Shown here: positions 24,489 through 35,552 of the stretch, in pieces
Numbering within the stretch: the stretch's first letter is position 1
How the letters are laid out: every line of letters starts with the position of its first letter
Origin: Petrosia ficiformis
Lineage: Eukaryota; Porifera; Demospongiae; Haplosclerida; Petrosiidae
Reading direction: 5' to 3'
Length of the DNA: 64,000 bases
Assembly: GCA_947044365.1 (NCBI GenBank)
Contig: OX345636.1
Span: 52,322,746 to 52,386,745, forward strand
Program-made: the position numbers and the translations under genes
Notes under the pieces: generated by a model
What the model was told of the DNA's origin: nothing
Database searches by the model: none
What the model saw: the letters and a program-made list of their open reading frames with translations, nothing else

Positions 24489-27400
24489 TAATATATATTA
24501 TTGTTAATTTTAATAAGAAATAATTATAATATTACAGTAAGCTTTGAGTACTGACTGTCTCCTTCTGGACACCATATTCCTACAGAAAATATTAATGCTG
24601 TGAATGAAACTGAATAATCATCACATATGATACTGACTGAAACACACTACAGACTAACCTTCTCTGTTCCAGGTATTGATTCATTGGATAAGACCTAACT
24701 ATGAAATGGGGTACTTCAACAAATTATTATACTGAGTCATTTAAAAATACAATTGAAACAAGAATAATAAAAACATTTTAAAAAATGGAATAGTATGTAG
24801 GGATATCAAAACCGAAAAAGCACAGGAACAAGATTGGGATGGTACATGTACCTTAGCAACATAATTAAACTAACCACTTCCACATAACAACCCTACATAA
24901 GTATGTATATAGTCGTCGCCAGAGCAAAAGTAAAACACAAAGAAGTGATGCTTATGTAGGGTTGTTATGTGGAAGTGGTTAGTTTAATTATGTTGCTAAG
25001 GTACATGTACCATCCCAATCTTGTTCCTGTGCTTTTTCGGTTTTGATATCCCGACATACTATTCCCTTTTTTAAAATGTTTTTTTATTTTTTAATATTAT
25101 ATACTGTATACTAACTATTATAAGTGAACATGATAACTATTATAATACTATATACTGTATACTAACTATCATAAGTGAATATGATAACTATTATAATACT
25201 AGACATTGTACATGTATCTAATGAACTGTTATTTTTTGTGGCCCACAGGGCCATCTCTATTACTTTCCAAGGGGTTGAATCTATATATATATGTTTATAA
25301 TATAATATTTATATAGATTCAACCCCGTGGAAGTATATAGATATAATTATATTTATAAGTATATACATGTACATGTAGATGTATATAATAATATATACAT
25401 GTACTTAGGCGTTGTATACGTAGTTAAGGAAGTTGGCTACCCTACTTTCCTTGTCTCAATTCCTTTGATGTGGTCATAACCAATGCCACCCTCCATTCTC
25501 TGAGCTCTGACTAAAACTGTAAACTATATGTATTATATAGTATATACATGTAGCATACATTGTATCGAATGAAAACATTAATTTTTGCTAACCTGGTAAC
25601 ATAAATGTTTAGTATAGAGTGTACATGTATATATATCAATATGTACTGTATGTACATGTATGTGTGTACAATTAGTGTGTAATATGATTATAGTTAAAAG
25701 TACATTTATCTTTTTCTTTTATTTCAGTGATTTTGATACTTCTGGTAGTTACCTCATATCACCAGATCATATACCTGTGATTACACACAAACTAACAGTG
25801 GAGGAAGACAAAGATGATAACTTGAAGAAAGAGTTAACCAAAGAGAAGAAGGATCTGGATGATGAAGATATCGAGAGAGACAAAGAAGAGGATGAGTCAC
25901 AGGTAAAATATATTATTATACAGATATGGGGAAATAATATTATCATGAGTCCAAAGATTGAGTGATGACAATATGTGCATTCGATATTTCCCAGTATCTG
26001 CACGATAATTTGTAACTGGCTTTCAATAAAGAATTATCAGCGTGCAACAATCATGATAATGAGCTCTTACAAGATAAACCCCCGACCAGGGATTATCTTG
26101 AGCTACCATCACCTCAGAAATGATAGACTTTAGTACCGGGCATAGATAAACCTCTGTAAATTCTCAGGTTAATATTACTTACTTCATTCAGGATTTAATT
26201 AACCCTTGCCCTCTAAAGCGGAGCAGAGGGTTACTGTAATTGTTCTGTCTGTCTGTTGGTAACATTCTAGCAAACTTAGGAACATTAGCACTTGAAAAAT
26301 ACTACCAGCAGACATGAAATCACACAAGGATCAAAAGTAGCAACGAGCTTTTGCTTAAACATTTCTGTTTTAAAGTTATGACAATTTTTGTAACTTACGG
26401 TTGTCGTTTCACAACTTTCAGAAGATGTCTGGTAGCAAAAGAGTTCACCGAAACACAACTCATCTTGTTTGAAGCCTATCGCTGTCGAATGACAGCTTGA
26501 AATGAAGTACAGTTGAAGTAATGGCTGCTACAACTTCAAGCTGGCTCTAAGCTTTCTGTCAAGATCTAGCTCCACCCATTTCATTTCATCCATGTGATTG
26601 AAGCCACAAGCCTGTTTTCTAATTTCTTCAAGTCTGGATTTTAACATGCTTCTATTTTCATACTAGTAGGACTTGGAGTGTAAGTTGTAACACACTCAGG
26701 CACACAAATATAATATAATCAAATATTGTCTGTAGTTATTTTCTTGTCGGTGACTGAATCATTCTTGTTTCCCAAATCACACTTGTGGCAAGGTTTCTGT
26801 GCACTGGGAGTGCATTCATTCATTTTTGCAATCTTTACCATTCCCAAAGCAAAAGAAAATCTCTTTCTAGCTTTTATTACTTGGTAGCATGCTACTAGTA
26901 CTACAATAAAACTTCCAGTCATGTCATGTCCAGTACAATAACCTACAAAGTCATATGACAATACTGTAAAATATTATCACAGTGCGTGATTTGAATGTCT
27001 AAGTGAAAATGTATGGATTCACTGTTGCTATGGTAAACATATTTGATAATACACAAACTTAATTAACTAGTATAACTTGAGACTGCTTTAACCTGACAGG
27101 GGTATAACTTGAGACTGCTTTAACCTGACAGTGGTGTAACTTGAGACTGCTTTAACCTGACAGTGGTATAACTTGAGACTGCTATAACCTGACAGTGGTA
27201 TAACTTGAGACTGCTTTAACCTGACAGTGGTATAACTTGAGACTGCTTTAACCTGACAGTGGTGTAACTTGAGACTGCTTTAACCTGACAGTGGTATAAC
27301 TTGAGACTGCTATAACCTGACAGAGGTACATGTATAACTTGAGACTGCTATACCTGACAGTGGTATAACTTGAGACTGGTATAACCTGACATTAGTATAA

Positions 27401-29093
27401 CTTGAGACTGCTATAACCTGACAGGGGTATAACTTGAGACTTCTTGTACACAGCATACATGTACGAGCATAATTATATAATACATATACCTGGAAAGCGA
27501 TCATAAGGATGACTCTGAGAGAAATTTGTACCCAGTCAACTTGTACACGTAAATTATTAACCGTTGTCCAGGTGGCCATACATATGTATTTCAATTGTCA
27601 TTATTTTTTGTGTAATAATTAAACATCATTTTAATTTTTTCTTTTCAAAGCGAGGAAGCTTGTTACAATTGGAGAGTATTAGTGCTCGTCTCGGTGAAAG
27701 TATGGATTCATTTGCTCTGGCACAAGATAGTGATCAGGCCCCAAGTCCCTTGTCATCACACAATTCCTCTGTGTTTAATATTAATGACAGAAGTGGTAGC
27801 ATGGGTGAGGATAAGCAAAGTACCCGTCAAGAAGATGAGACACGCCCACCTCCTCCTTTGGAACCAATTATTGATATTATTTCTCCCCATGAGATTTCTT
27901 CTCCAGCTGTTCTTCCTACTCAGGTACATGTACATGTAAATAACACTCAGAGTTTTAGATACGTTTTGAAGCATGGGCCAAATTGGCTCAACAATGGTTA
28001 TTGTGTGGGCCATTGGGAATACATCTTGAGCCAATTAACAAAGAGTTAATGTTGTTAGGCAATAATACATGTGTATAATCATAGAGAACTATGCGGGGAA
28101 AAATTAGAACCCCTTTGGGTTAATGGTGTGCCATAAAAACTTAACAATAATATTGCTAGCACTGTATTTACATGTATAGCTAACTCATTTCTCTCTTAGT
28201 GTTGTACCTAAATGTTAGGTGGCTGCTCAATATGCAACTGAAGCATTCAGTATCACTTGTGTAGTACATGTATATATGGAGGATTATGGAGGGCTGATGA
28301 TTGTGTAATTGTCATCACTCAGTGGTGAGAGCACTGAGTGATGACAACTAAAAAAATCCTGAGGGAGCAGGCAGTGTTTTTTTACACGATCAGTTCTTTT
28401 CCCTCCCTAACAAACACTCCTGTATGAAACCCTGTGTGTTATTATAACTTACTTATATACATGTACTCTACTATTATAACTAGAGAATGCTTGCAGGCGA
28501 GCCTGAGAAGGTTTGGTTAGAATAACCAAATTTTTGACACAGAGCAAAAGCAAGCATTTAGTGCATTTAAGACGAAAGAAGAGCGAAATGCAACAGTTCA
28601 TGGGTTGGTTTGGGTTTTGAGCAAGTATTACATGTAGCTTCTTCACCTGGTGATACTAGCAGAGCAATAGAAACTCATAAAACATGTTGGCCGGATTATC
28701 TGTACCATCAATCCAATCTCTCCTCTTTAGTCTCTGCAGCTTGTTTAGCTCTGTCTCTCTCTCTTCTTTTCATCGATCTCTTTTCATCCATAGCTATCAC
28801 ACAGTGGCACACATGTAGCTTTGTTAATTAATTAATAAAACGTTTTAATACTTGAACAATAAGATTTATGTATTTACGGAATATGTATATACCATACAAA
28901 AATTCATTTGAAAGTCAACGCAGTTTAATAGAACATACTGAATCACGTATGATACATACATACGTACATATATATGTAAAGAAAATTCTCAACCAACTCC
29001 CTAGTGTGGAGCTCGCTGAGCTTCGCCCCAATTACATGTACTGTAAATGTACATGTACATGTATATACTTATTATAACTTAGTTCATATATAC

Positions 29094-29124
<31 letters not shown>

Positions 29125-32100
29125 CAGTACTGTTATAATTACATGCCTAGCATGCTAGCAAATAGGTGTAGAAACGATTAACAAACAAACAAACACAACA
29201 AACAAGCAGCAACAATGGCTTATAAAATTCATAAAATAAAAATATTAAAGCAGCCATCCTGGCTTAGAAAAATACCACTCAGCTACATTAGAAAAAGACT
29301 CTAGATTTTTTCCATGCTGCCCGTGTAGTGGGAGTGTGGGATTGCAATGTAACTACTAGCTAAACAACGTAATAATCCCAGCCTACACGTATAGTAGCTG
29401 AGGCGCTAGCCTGCTATGTCAAGCCATGCCCGAGGTGCCGGAGTGTCATGTGGCAACTATACATACTACTGCATACGTCTATTATAGCTCTATATACATT
29501 ATAATTATACAATCGTATACATACATGCACATGTAAAATATAAAAAGCAACCAGTGTCAACATGCCAAATATTGGCTTATAGAATTCAAATACACTTACC
29601 AGTAGCAGGAGTAGTTCTCTGTGACTCCATTTCCTGGTGGACTTCGTTTCTGATTAGCTCCAGGAGTTCCTGTAGAGGTGGCAACACTGACGAAGAACTG
29701 GTCGGGGTGACACCACTATCTGAGACAAGGGAGATTCTATTTCCACTGGTACGTTGCTGCCTACGTGTCCTGGGCATTATCTTTATTGTTCCAACACAAG
29801 GTGAGTGGCACACAAAAGTTTGGTGCAGCTTATAAATATATGCCTGCAAGATGGCCAGAGATTGCACTAGATAAAAGTCAACACATTATATAGTATATGT
29901 ATGTCACATTTCTTGTTAAGCCCAGCCTAACATTAACTGGAAGCAAATACATGTACCTTCCTCGATATGTTTGCATACCCAGATATCGCATTAGAAACTG
30001 ATGTCATGACACGGAACGCAGTATACTATGCATACATGGACAGCGAAGATAATTACCATAGCAACATACTTAAAATTTTTATTTTTAATAAACAAATAAT
30101 TATACTATTATTGTAAATCATTGTTGTATTTCATCTTTCTTTGATATGATTCTTCATCCACTCTTGCTTCTACCTGCACAGTCAACTCAGTAGCAGATAA
30201 AAAATTCACCATCCATCGGAATGTACATAATATATACTTATTGTTTTTATTTAGTCTGAAATTCCTCCCATTCCTGAATATCTTCCTGATGAAGAAACCC
30301 AGGATACCAGGGACTTCCGATATGTTTTAATAGATGGAGAGGAGAAAAGAATTAATCTGAAGTTCATTGAATCATATCGTCCCATCGTACAACATGGAGG
30401 TACGTTACATGAGTGTTCATTTGGAAACTGCTAGTATGTGCTACAAATCAGATAATATATATATACATTGTATATATTTAGTTATATCATAGTGGTTTTA
30501 GTTATATCCTTGTGGTTTCTTTAATGAATTTTAAGCAATTAGATACATGTAACTAATTAATGTCCTTGATGGGCATGCACTTGTTATGATTATGACCCAA
30601 AAAGTGGTCGAATGACACAGATTATTTATATCCCTCATTCTCGAGATATTTTCCAGTTTAAAGCATTCGACCCATAGGCACAATGCACCCTTGGGCCTCA
30701 TGCTTTAAACTGGATACATCTCTTGCACTCAGGATATACATTGTAACTAATAGTTATTAATGTATTATGAGACCATTATTTTAATTTTAAAATAATGAAA
30801 AGGACATTCTACTATGAGATTCCTTCCTGCATGGGTATGACTGCACAGGATATACATGATTCATGTTTAAACTTTGTCCGGTCGGTGTTAAATAAATGTT
30901 TAATGAATTTTAAGGGACTAAGTAATGGGGGTAATTAATGTCGTTGATGTCTTATTTGTTATGGTTATGACCCCAAACAATGATAGAATGACACAAATTA
31001 TTTATATCCCTTGTGCTTGGGATAATACAGTTTAAAGCATTCAGCCTCATGCTCTAAACTGGATATATATATTCCTTGCACTTGGGATATAAGTTCATGA
31101 TGAAAGAGTGAATGTTTACATGTACATGTACATGTACTTAAGTACTTGATCACAATATAAATATATGTGGTATACATGTAATATAAATATAATTATAATC
31201 ATAATTATAATACACTTATCTTATTCTATAGGATATCTTGGTAATGAACAAACAGCTGTTATTATTATTAGTGCATGTTACTTACCTCCAAAGTCATTAC
31301 ATAATTATCCACAAATGATCTCTCAAACATTCTTGTGAGTGAACACACAAACATAATTATAGTATTATATATGTATAATTATCTATGAAATAACATGGTA
31401 CTTTTTAGTGAATGAATAATATGAAACAGTAGATAAATAGATATACATATACTGTACATGTACATGTATAATTATATGTAGTTACTGTATGTACTATGTA
31501 ATTTATGAAGAATGTTTCCATTAATTAAATTCTTACTTATCTCTCCTATACTCTTCCCATCTCTTCTTTCTCTATCCACCTCTTTGTCTTTCTACCTTCT
31601 CTGTCATTATTTTTTTCTCCCTCACTGCTACCTCCATCTCTCCTTCCCTCTCTCTCACAGCTATGTATTATCAGTTGTAGATAAGTTGGTTGTTGATGAT
31701 TACATTATTGTATATCTGCATAGTGGAGCACCTCGAAACAGTATGCCTGGTATACAATGGTTCCACAGATTCTATCGGATGATTGATAGAAGGTACACTA
31801 TATGACGGGATGATTGTTGTGATACAATGACCAATAATGACTGATACCATACATCTAGTGCCTAATAATGAGTGATACCAAAACTAATGTCTAATAATAG
31901 TGACTGATACATGTACTAAAAATAGTGACTGATACTAAAAATAGTGCCTGATAATGACTGATACTAAATATAGTGACTGATACTAAAAATAGTGTTTAAT
32001 TACTGTAATAATAACATGGTATACTATACATATGTGTAGGTTACGTAAAAACTTGAAGCACTTGTATGTTGTTCATCCATCATTCTGGGTCAAGACAATA

Positions 32101-32399
32101 TTCAGATTAACCAGACCCTTCATTAGGTGAGTGTACATGTAATTACAATGTTTAAGTAATTATACCCTTAGTCTCTTGGACAAGAGATAATATAATAATG
32201 GTTGAGGTTACTAAATGAATGAATCACTGATAAGTGTATTACATACAGTACAGTATATAAAAAAAGTTAATGTTTTGTAATAGTAGAACGATCATTTTAT
32301 GGTTCCATTTGTTGCTGATTACAATTGCAATCGTTTTTTTATGGCCCGTAGGGCCATCCCTATAATTGCTTTCCACGGGGTTGAATCTATATATTTATA

Positions 32400-32435
<36 letters not shown>

Positions 32436-35400
32436 TGTGTCACTTACGTGACTATGCGTTGTATACGTAGTTCAGGAAGTTGCGTCATTCCTGGGGGCTC
32501 GGTCAATTAATGGGCGTGACACGTAAAAGAACGCGCGTTTGAGCTACAGACCAGCCAGGAAGCTTCAAACTGTTGTATATAGCAGAGAAACAGTATAAAT
32601 ATTATGCAAGAATCTTTAACAAGTAAGTATAATAAGTTGTTGAGTTTCAGACACAAGGAAGTCATCATTTAGAACCTTGAAGGAGTACTTCAGTCAGTTC
32701 ATCAGAGATCTGTGTATTTAGACTGCAATCAGGCTTACACTTACTTCTTCAGGTCCCAGCTTTTGAGTACACAAAAAGATAGAGAAACTAGTGCCATCAG
32801 CAATGCTTAATACATAGTCATCACAAAGCAAATATAGGGATGTTTTTTTCTCTATATACACTTGTTTTAAATGATACTGATCGTTTCATGTAGTAAGCAT
32901 AATGATTAACCTATAATTCAAATGGGCATTTTTGTTTACCCTAAAAATATGTGTGGGCGGAGTGCTTAATATCTAATTATTTTCAGCTCCATAACTCTTG
33001 TATTATATTAGACTGAAGATTCTAACTGCTGGACAGAAGAGTTGCTAACAAAGCCAATGATGTCAAACTTATGCTTCGTTATACCACAGGCAACGCCCAC
33101 CTCTGTACAACCTTGTATAACTTATGCATTTGAAACAGCAGTGACTTTTAACACATATTTAGACAGAACACCTTTTAAGAAAGCGATAGATACTAAAAAC
33201 ATGGTTCGTTAGCTGCAAGAAAGCAACAAGGCAAGTGTTTGAAAGTGTAGTAGTCAGCGGCGACGCCCTCATTTGGCGTTCATGTAATTTTTTGTTGAAA
33301 TGTGCATGCGCAAAGATTACTTTAATGATTTCAATCATTTTGAACAATTGTAAAAATGATTCTTAATCGTAAAAACAGAATGAATCAGAGAATGATAGTA
33401 GAACGATTACGAAACGTTAACTTTTTTATGTCCCTTACTGTACACATACATTATATGTACATTCAGATAATCAATGGTTGAGGTTACTAAATGAATGAAC
33501 GACAGACAAGAGAATACATGTATATAATAATGGTTGAGGTTACTAAATGAATGAACAATGGACATGAGAATATATAATGATGGTCGAGGTTACTTAATGA
33601 ATGAACTACAGACATACAGATACTTGTAGTTTGATCAATTTAATTGAATGTCACTTCTAGACTACCATTTTATATTGATATCATTATGGTATCCTGAGAT
33701 TCCTGATACAATACGTTTTAATTTGAATTGGGTAAGACTACCTTGTTTTTGCTCTGATGGTAACAACACTATTGTCTTCTTGTATGATAAAGTCATTTAA
33801 TGACAAAGTGTTGTTTTATATGAATATACGCTACAAAGTACAAACCCAATTTTTACAATTTTTAGTGTCTTCAAAACTATAGATATTGACGAAGTATTAC
33901 TTTATTTCTTCCTTAGTCGCAAGTTCTATCGTAAACTTCATTATATTTCAAGTCTTCAATTACTTTCAACTCATGTATCCTTGGATCAAGTTGTTATTCC
34001 ACAAGTTGTCCAGAGGTATAGCTGTCTGAAATACAATTGTATATACATTTGTAATTATCATTTATCTGATATCCTCATACATATATACAGTATATGTCAA
34101 TAAAATGTTGCCATACAGTACAGTAACTACTCAGTAGTTTCATTTCAGTAGTTTAACAGCAGTAATTGTATACTTGTCAATTGAACACCACAGCTATACT
34201 ATACTGAAAGTAGAACTTACATACCGTATAGCCGGAAATATTGGCGGAACAAAACATTGGCAGTTTTGCCTTGAAACAGGGGAAATTAAAAGTTTATGGA
34301 GTTAATTTTGACGGTTTATTACTAGTGTAACTAATTTTATTGTGGGTGGGGTTTATTGAACACGTGTACGTACATATACGCACTTTTGATATGTCCAGCT
34401 TTGTATGTGGCCATCATGTCTACAAGAATGAAGTGGACACCGACACTAGGGAATGAACTGGAGTGCAGAAGAGAAGGAGACAATGATTTTGATCGATATG
34501 CTATAGCTGTGCTAAGGAGAGGTGTTGTTGTTGGGCACTACCTTGACCTCCACTAACTTCTACGTACGTTATTGCACTGCTGGACCTTCTTGTTGACTTC
34601 CTTGAGCTCCCTTGCAGATAGCAGAGTACAGTCGATCTCTTCAAGCAGTATCGTTTCTCTCTCTCTACTCTGCTGACGATTGCATGTGGTTTTGTACAGT
34701 ATTTCTTAATTTTACGGATTTAATATTGACGATTTTAAGTTTCCACAACCAAACTGCCAAAGTTTTTTCTCCGCCAATATTTCCTGCTATACGGTAATTA
34801 TTGTTACTGTATGTAATAAATCAGGTTGTACTTAACTTGTACATGTACAGATCAGATGAAACTTAATAACCCTTAGATAATTGACTGAGGTTTTCCTCCA
34901 TTTCCAACACTGCTATAAAACTATCTCCTTTTATAAGTGCTACATGTACTTGCAAAACCATTTGTATTCAAAAGTGTCAAAGTGCTTCCAAAGAGCTTGC
35001 TTGCTTCATAGTACCTGAAGATATCCTCTCAATACTTGTAGACCAGAATTGTACTATGAGTGCAACTGGAATGGTGCTAGAATAATTTTGATATTTCAAC
35101 AAACAAAAATATGGTAATCAGAATCAGAATCAGAATAATGATGAACATTCAGCCAGTTTTACCAATCTACTTTAACGAAGGTCTCTAGCCATCTAGAAGA
35201 TGTTGGTAGTCATAAAAACAGTAGATATCAAAAGGTATTTGTGTATTAGGAACTATCTCTTTATGTTAGCAGAGGTTTCAGCTTATCACTTGCAATTGAA
35301 ACGTATGGGTGGCCATTTTTTCGGTACCATCCCTACAGAGAGAGTACTACTGTACTCTTTGATAAAGGAGTTTAGTTTCATTGGATAGTTAAATTGTCGC

Positions 35401-35552
35401 ATTCTAAACTACTAACGTTTTATAAGATGATGTCATCAAACATGTATAATTATGTAACATTTTGTGGTGATAACATGACCTTTGATTTCCTATCTCTCTG
35501 CAGTGTTGATCAAAACCTCAATCCAGAAGATTATCAAACCAGTACTAGTTAA
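19035..35552 (+). CDS. PRUNE2: Gene B: PRUNE2-like protein (DHH-DHHA2-BCH)
   Basis: Complete 11-exon model, 2142 nt, 713 residues. Exons: 19035-19088, 21090-21671, 22867-23309, 25728-25902, 27651-27923, 30255-30399, 31232-31334, 31661-31792, 32040-32126, 33917-34015, 35504-35552. All junctions are GT-AG and phases close exactly to the TAA. Domains in order: DHH phosphoesterase (about 19-212), DHHA2 (213-359), an acidic and Pro/Ser-rich linker (360-509), and a BCH (BNIP2/Cdc42GAP homology, CRAL-TRIO-like) domain (about 540-700). Known relatives: PRUNE1 is a cytosolic exopolyphosphatase with DHH-DHHA2 only; vertebrate PRUNE2/BMCC1 has both halves separated by a very long middle; BNIP2 and caytaxin have only BCH. 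Expected roles are short-chain polyphosphate or pyrophosphate hydrolysis and Rho-GTPase or membrane-linked scaffolding. The start is the first Met (MSAIEELLQKAHEIIRQP). The symbol reflects architecture; orthology is not tested. Confidence 0.88.
19220..19281 (+). repeat. (GT)n microsatellite
   Basis: About 30 GT dinucleotides in gene B intron 1. Confidence 0.95.
19441..19575 (-). mobile_element. MITE-1 copy, 5' part, minus orientation
   Basis: Contains CACGCCCATTAATTGACC, TAACTTCCTTAACTATGTAT and GATCATAGGGATGG in reverse order. In gene B intron 1. Confidence 0.55.
20828..20873. repeat. (TA)n microsatellite
   Basis: Uninterrupted TA run in gene B intron 1. Confidence 0.95.
20935..21045. repeat. 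TACATGTA-rich tandem repeat
   Basis: Two units of TGTACATTGTAGTTATGTAC then ATGTGTATATAATACATATA, ending in (ATAC)n. Confidence 0.7.
21090..21671 (+). CDS. PRUNE2: Gene B exon 2: DHH phosphoesterase domain
   Basis: Phase-0 exon of 194 codons. Motif I is GNESCDLDS (residues 29-37), close to the PRUNE form. Motif II is LVDHN (107-111), followed by the motif III region IIDHHDD (124-130), then VGSCATLV (143-150) and an LADT motif in a helix. The Asp and His residues of these motifs bind the metal ions of DHH enzymes. Motifs II and III keep the DHN...DHH pattern of family II pyrophosphatases and PPX1, whereas the human PRUNE1 sequence as remembered carries DHH...DHR. Confidence 0.9.
21806..21905 (+). 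repeat. Dispersed repeat, copy 1
   Basis: TTTTGAAGCATGGGTCAAAT and TATCTTGAGCCAATTAATAA match 27955-28055 in gene B intron 5. Confidence 0.55.
22178..22298. mobile_element. MITE-3 copy 2
   Basis: Shares TTAGTGCTGTTTATCCAGTA, two GTGGTTA units, CACGACCAGTGCTGACTAGT and the end GGGCAGAACACTG with the copy at 14161-14379. In gene B intron 2. Confidence 0.6.
22867..23309 (+). CDS. PRUNE2: Gene B exon 3: DHHA2 domain
   Basis: Residues about 213-359, from ISTARYNISDLSTLQLLRAD through SRKQILPIVTRCLHHE. Landmarks of the PRUNE DHHA2 region are the LRADFK start, GDYQLGFCTI, the HLLVLLCIQ strand, and GNTSISRKQILP, which supplies the substrate-binding S-R-K element of the family. Donor GTGAGT at 23310 leaves phase 2; the next exon restores the frame. 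Confidence 0.88.
23320..23465. repeat. About 50-bp tandem repeat
   Basis: Units with GAATATGATAACTA and TACTGTATACTAACTATCAT just after gene B exon 3. The same unit reappears at 25095-25200, after the palindromic MITE. Confidence 0.7.
24025..24256 (+). mobile_element. HIRAN-MITE copy 1 (5' part)
   Basis: Begins TACCGTATATTGGGAAAAC. A 37-codon ORF at 24143-24256 reads MDTVERVCCVCGYHIYRTIW then GEVFACEREPHIL and stops, aligning with the HIRAN-like start of copies 2 and 3. The far terminus is not found. In gene B intron 3. Confidence 0.55.
24442..24485. repeat. (TA)n microsatellite
   Basis: TA run in gene B intron 3, after TATGTATATATG. Confidence 0.9.
24772..25081. mobile_element. Near-perfect palindromic MITE
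   Basis: Arms of about 130 bp (24772-24901 and 24951-25081) are reverse complements with only about two mismatches seen, around a loop of about 49 bp. The transcript would fold into a long hairpin. It lies in gene B intron 3 between copies of a 50-bp tandem unit. Related copies are at 45217-45332 and 58229-58790. Confidence 0.85.
25095..25200. repeat. About 50-bp tandem repeat, second block
   Basis: Two units of TACTGTATACTAACTAT and ATGATAACTATTATAATAC, like 23320-23465. Confidence 0.65.
25240..25460 (+). mobile_element. MITE-1 copy, 5' part with internal palindrome
   Basis: GCCCACAGGGCCATCTCTAT, then a short palindrome around GGGGTTGAATCTATATA and its complement, then TTGTATACGTAGTTAAGGAA. 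In gene B intron 3. Confidence 0.55.
25728..27923 (+). CDS. PRUNE2: Gene B exons 4-5: acidic and Pro/Ser-rich linker
   Basis: Exons 25728-25902 and 27651-27923. The first encodes a highly charged Lys/Asp/Glu segment (KDLDDEDIERDKEEDESQ). The second encodes a Ser-rich stretch and a Pro run (TRPPPPLEP). Probably disordered; this corresponds to the very long central region of vertebrate PRUNE2 but is only about 150 residues here. The intervening intron holds repeat X copy 1 and the 32-bp minisatellite. Confidence 0.8.
26201..26960. repeat. Repeat X copy 1 (uninterrupted)
   Basis: About 760 bp in gene B intron 4, starting AACCCTTGCCCTCTAAAGCG. It serves as the intact reference for the split copy in gene C. 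No coding capacity is recognised. Confidence 0.65.
27070..27440. repeat. 32-bp minisatellite, about 12 units
   Basis: Unit ATAACTTGAGACTGCTTTAA followed by CCTGACAGTGGT, in gene B intron 4 just before exon 5. Variants differ mainly by TTTAA/TATAA. Confidence 0.9.
27955..28055 (+). repeat. Dispersed repeat, copy 2
   Basis: TTTTGAAGCATGGGCCAAAT and CATCTTGAGCCAATTAACAA; partner of 21806-21905. Confidence 0.55.
29600..29777 (-). CDS. Candidate first exon of an unrecognised gene, inside gene B intron 5
   Basis: Starts ATG at 29775-29777 (MPRTRRQQRTSGNRISL), continues LPPLQELLELIRNEVHQEME and reaches a donor GTAAGT after ACTG at 29600. Upstream on the minus strand, TATATTTATAAG near 29830 is TATA-like. 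The basic N-terminus followed by an amphipathic leucine helix looks real, but no following exon was found, so it may be a fragment left by a mobile or duplicated gene. Confidence 0.35.
30255..35552 (+). CDS. PRUNE2: Gene B exons 6-11: BCH domain and C-terminus
   Basis: Exons 30255-30399, 31232-31334, 31661-31792, 32040-32126, 33917-34015 and 35504-35552. BCH landmarks are SYRPIVQHGGYLGNEQTA, VVDKLVVDDYIIVYLHSG, MPGIQWFHRFYRMIDRR, LRKNLKHLYVVHPSFW, RLTRPFIS, and VVIPQVVQ near the end, matching BNIP2-family order and spacing. This fold binds small GTPases or regulators, or lipid-like ligands, in known members. The intron 32127-33916 contains an inverted-repeat element, and 34016-35503 holds a HIRAN-carrying MITE. 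Confidence 0.88.
31835..31995. repeat. Degenerate minisatellite
   Basis: Repeated GACTGATACTAAAAATAGTG-type units immediately after gene B exon 8. Confidence 0.7.
32258..33439. mobile_element. Inverted-repeat element of about 1.2 kb, unassigned
   Basis: Left CAGTATATAAAAAAAGTTAA then TGTTTTGTAAT, right GATTACGAAACGTTAACTTT then TTTATG...TTACTG. It interrupts a tandem array of a unit containing TGGTTGAGGTTACTAAATGA, present on both sides (32190-32240 and 33470-33620). No transposase is recognised. Confidence 0.5.
32338..32600 (+). mobile_element. MITE-1 copy nested in a larger inverted-repeat element
   Basis: Starts TTATGGCCCGTAGGGCCATC; contains CGGTCAATTAATGGGCGTGA and a (TA)n run. It sits inside the 32258-33439 element. 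Confidence 0.6.
33470..33620. repeat. About 57-bp tandem repeat, three units
   Basis: TGGTTGAGGTTACTAAATGA followed by ATGAAC...GACA...GAGAATA. One more unit lies at 32190-32240, across the inserted element. Confidence 0.7.
34222..34797 (+). mobile_element. HIRAN-MITE copy 2 (intact TIRs)
   Basis: 576 bp with TIRs of about 45 bp: left TACCGTATAGCCGGAAATAT, right end the complement, ATATTTCCTGCTATACGGTA. Inside, 34391 begins MSSFVCGHHVYKNEVDTDTR and, after a frameshift, ELECRREGDNDFDRYAIAV then GVVVGH. This matches the general HIRAN-like pattern (G-x-x-L-x-C-x-R-E-x-x-N-x-x-D-x-Y-A-V-A-V ... VGH). In gene B intron 10. Confidence 0.7.

Noticed and set aside
32258..33439. hAT assignment for the 1.2-kb inverted-repeat element
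   Set aside because: Flanks give only a weak 8-bp match and no transposase is seen, so class left open.
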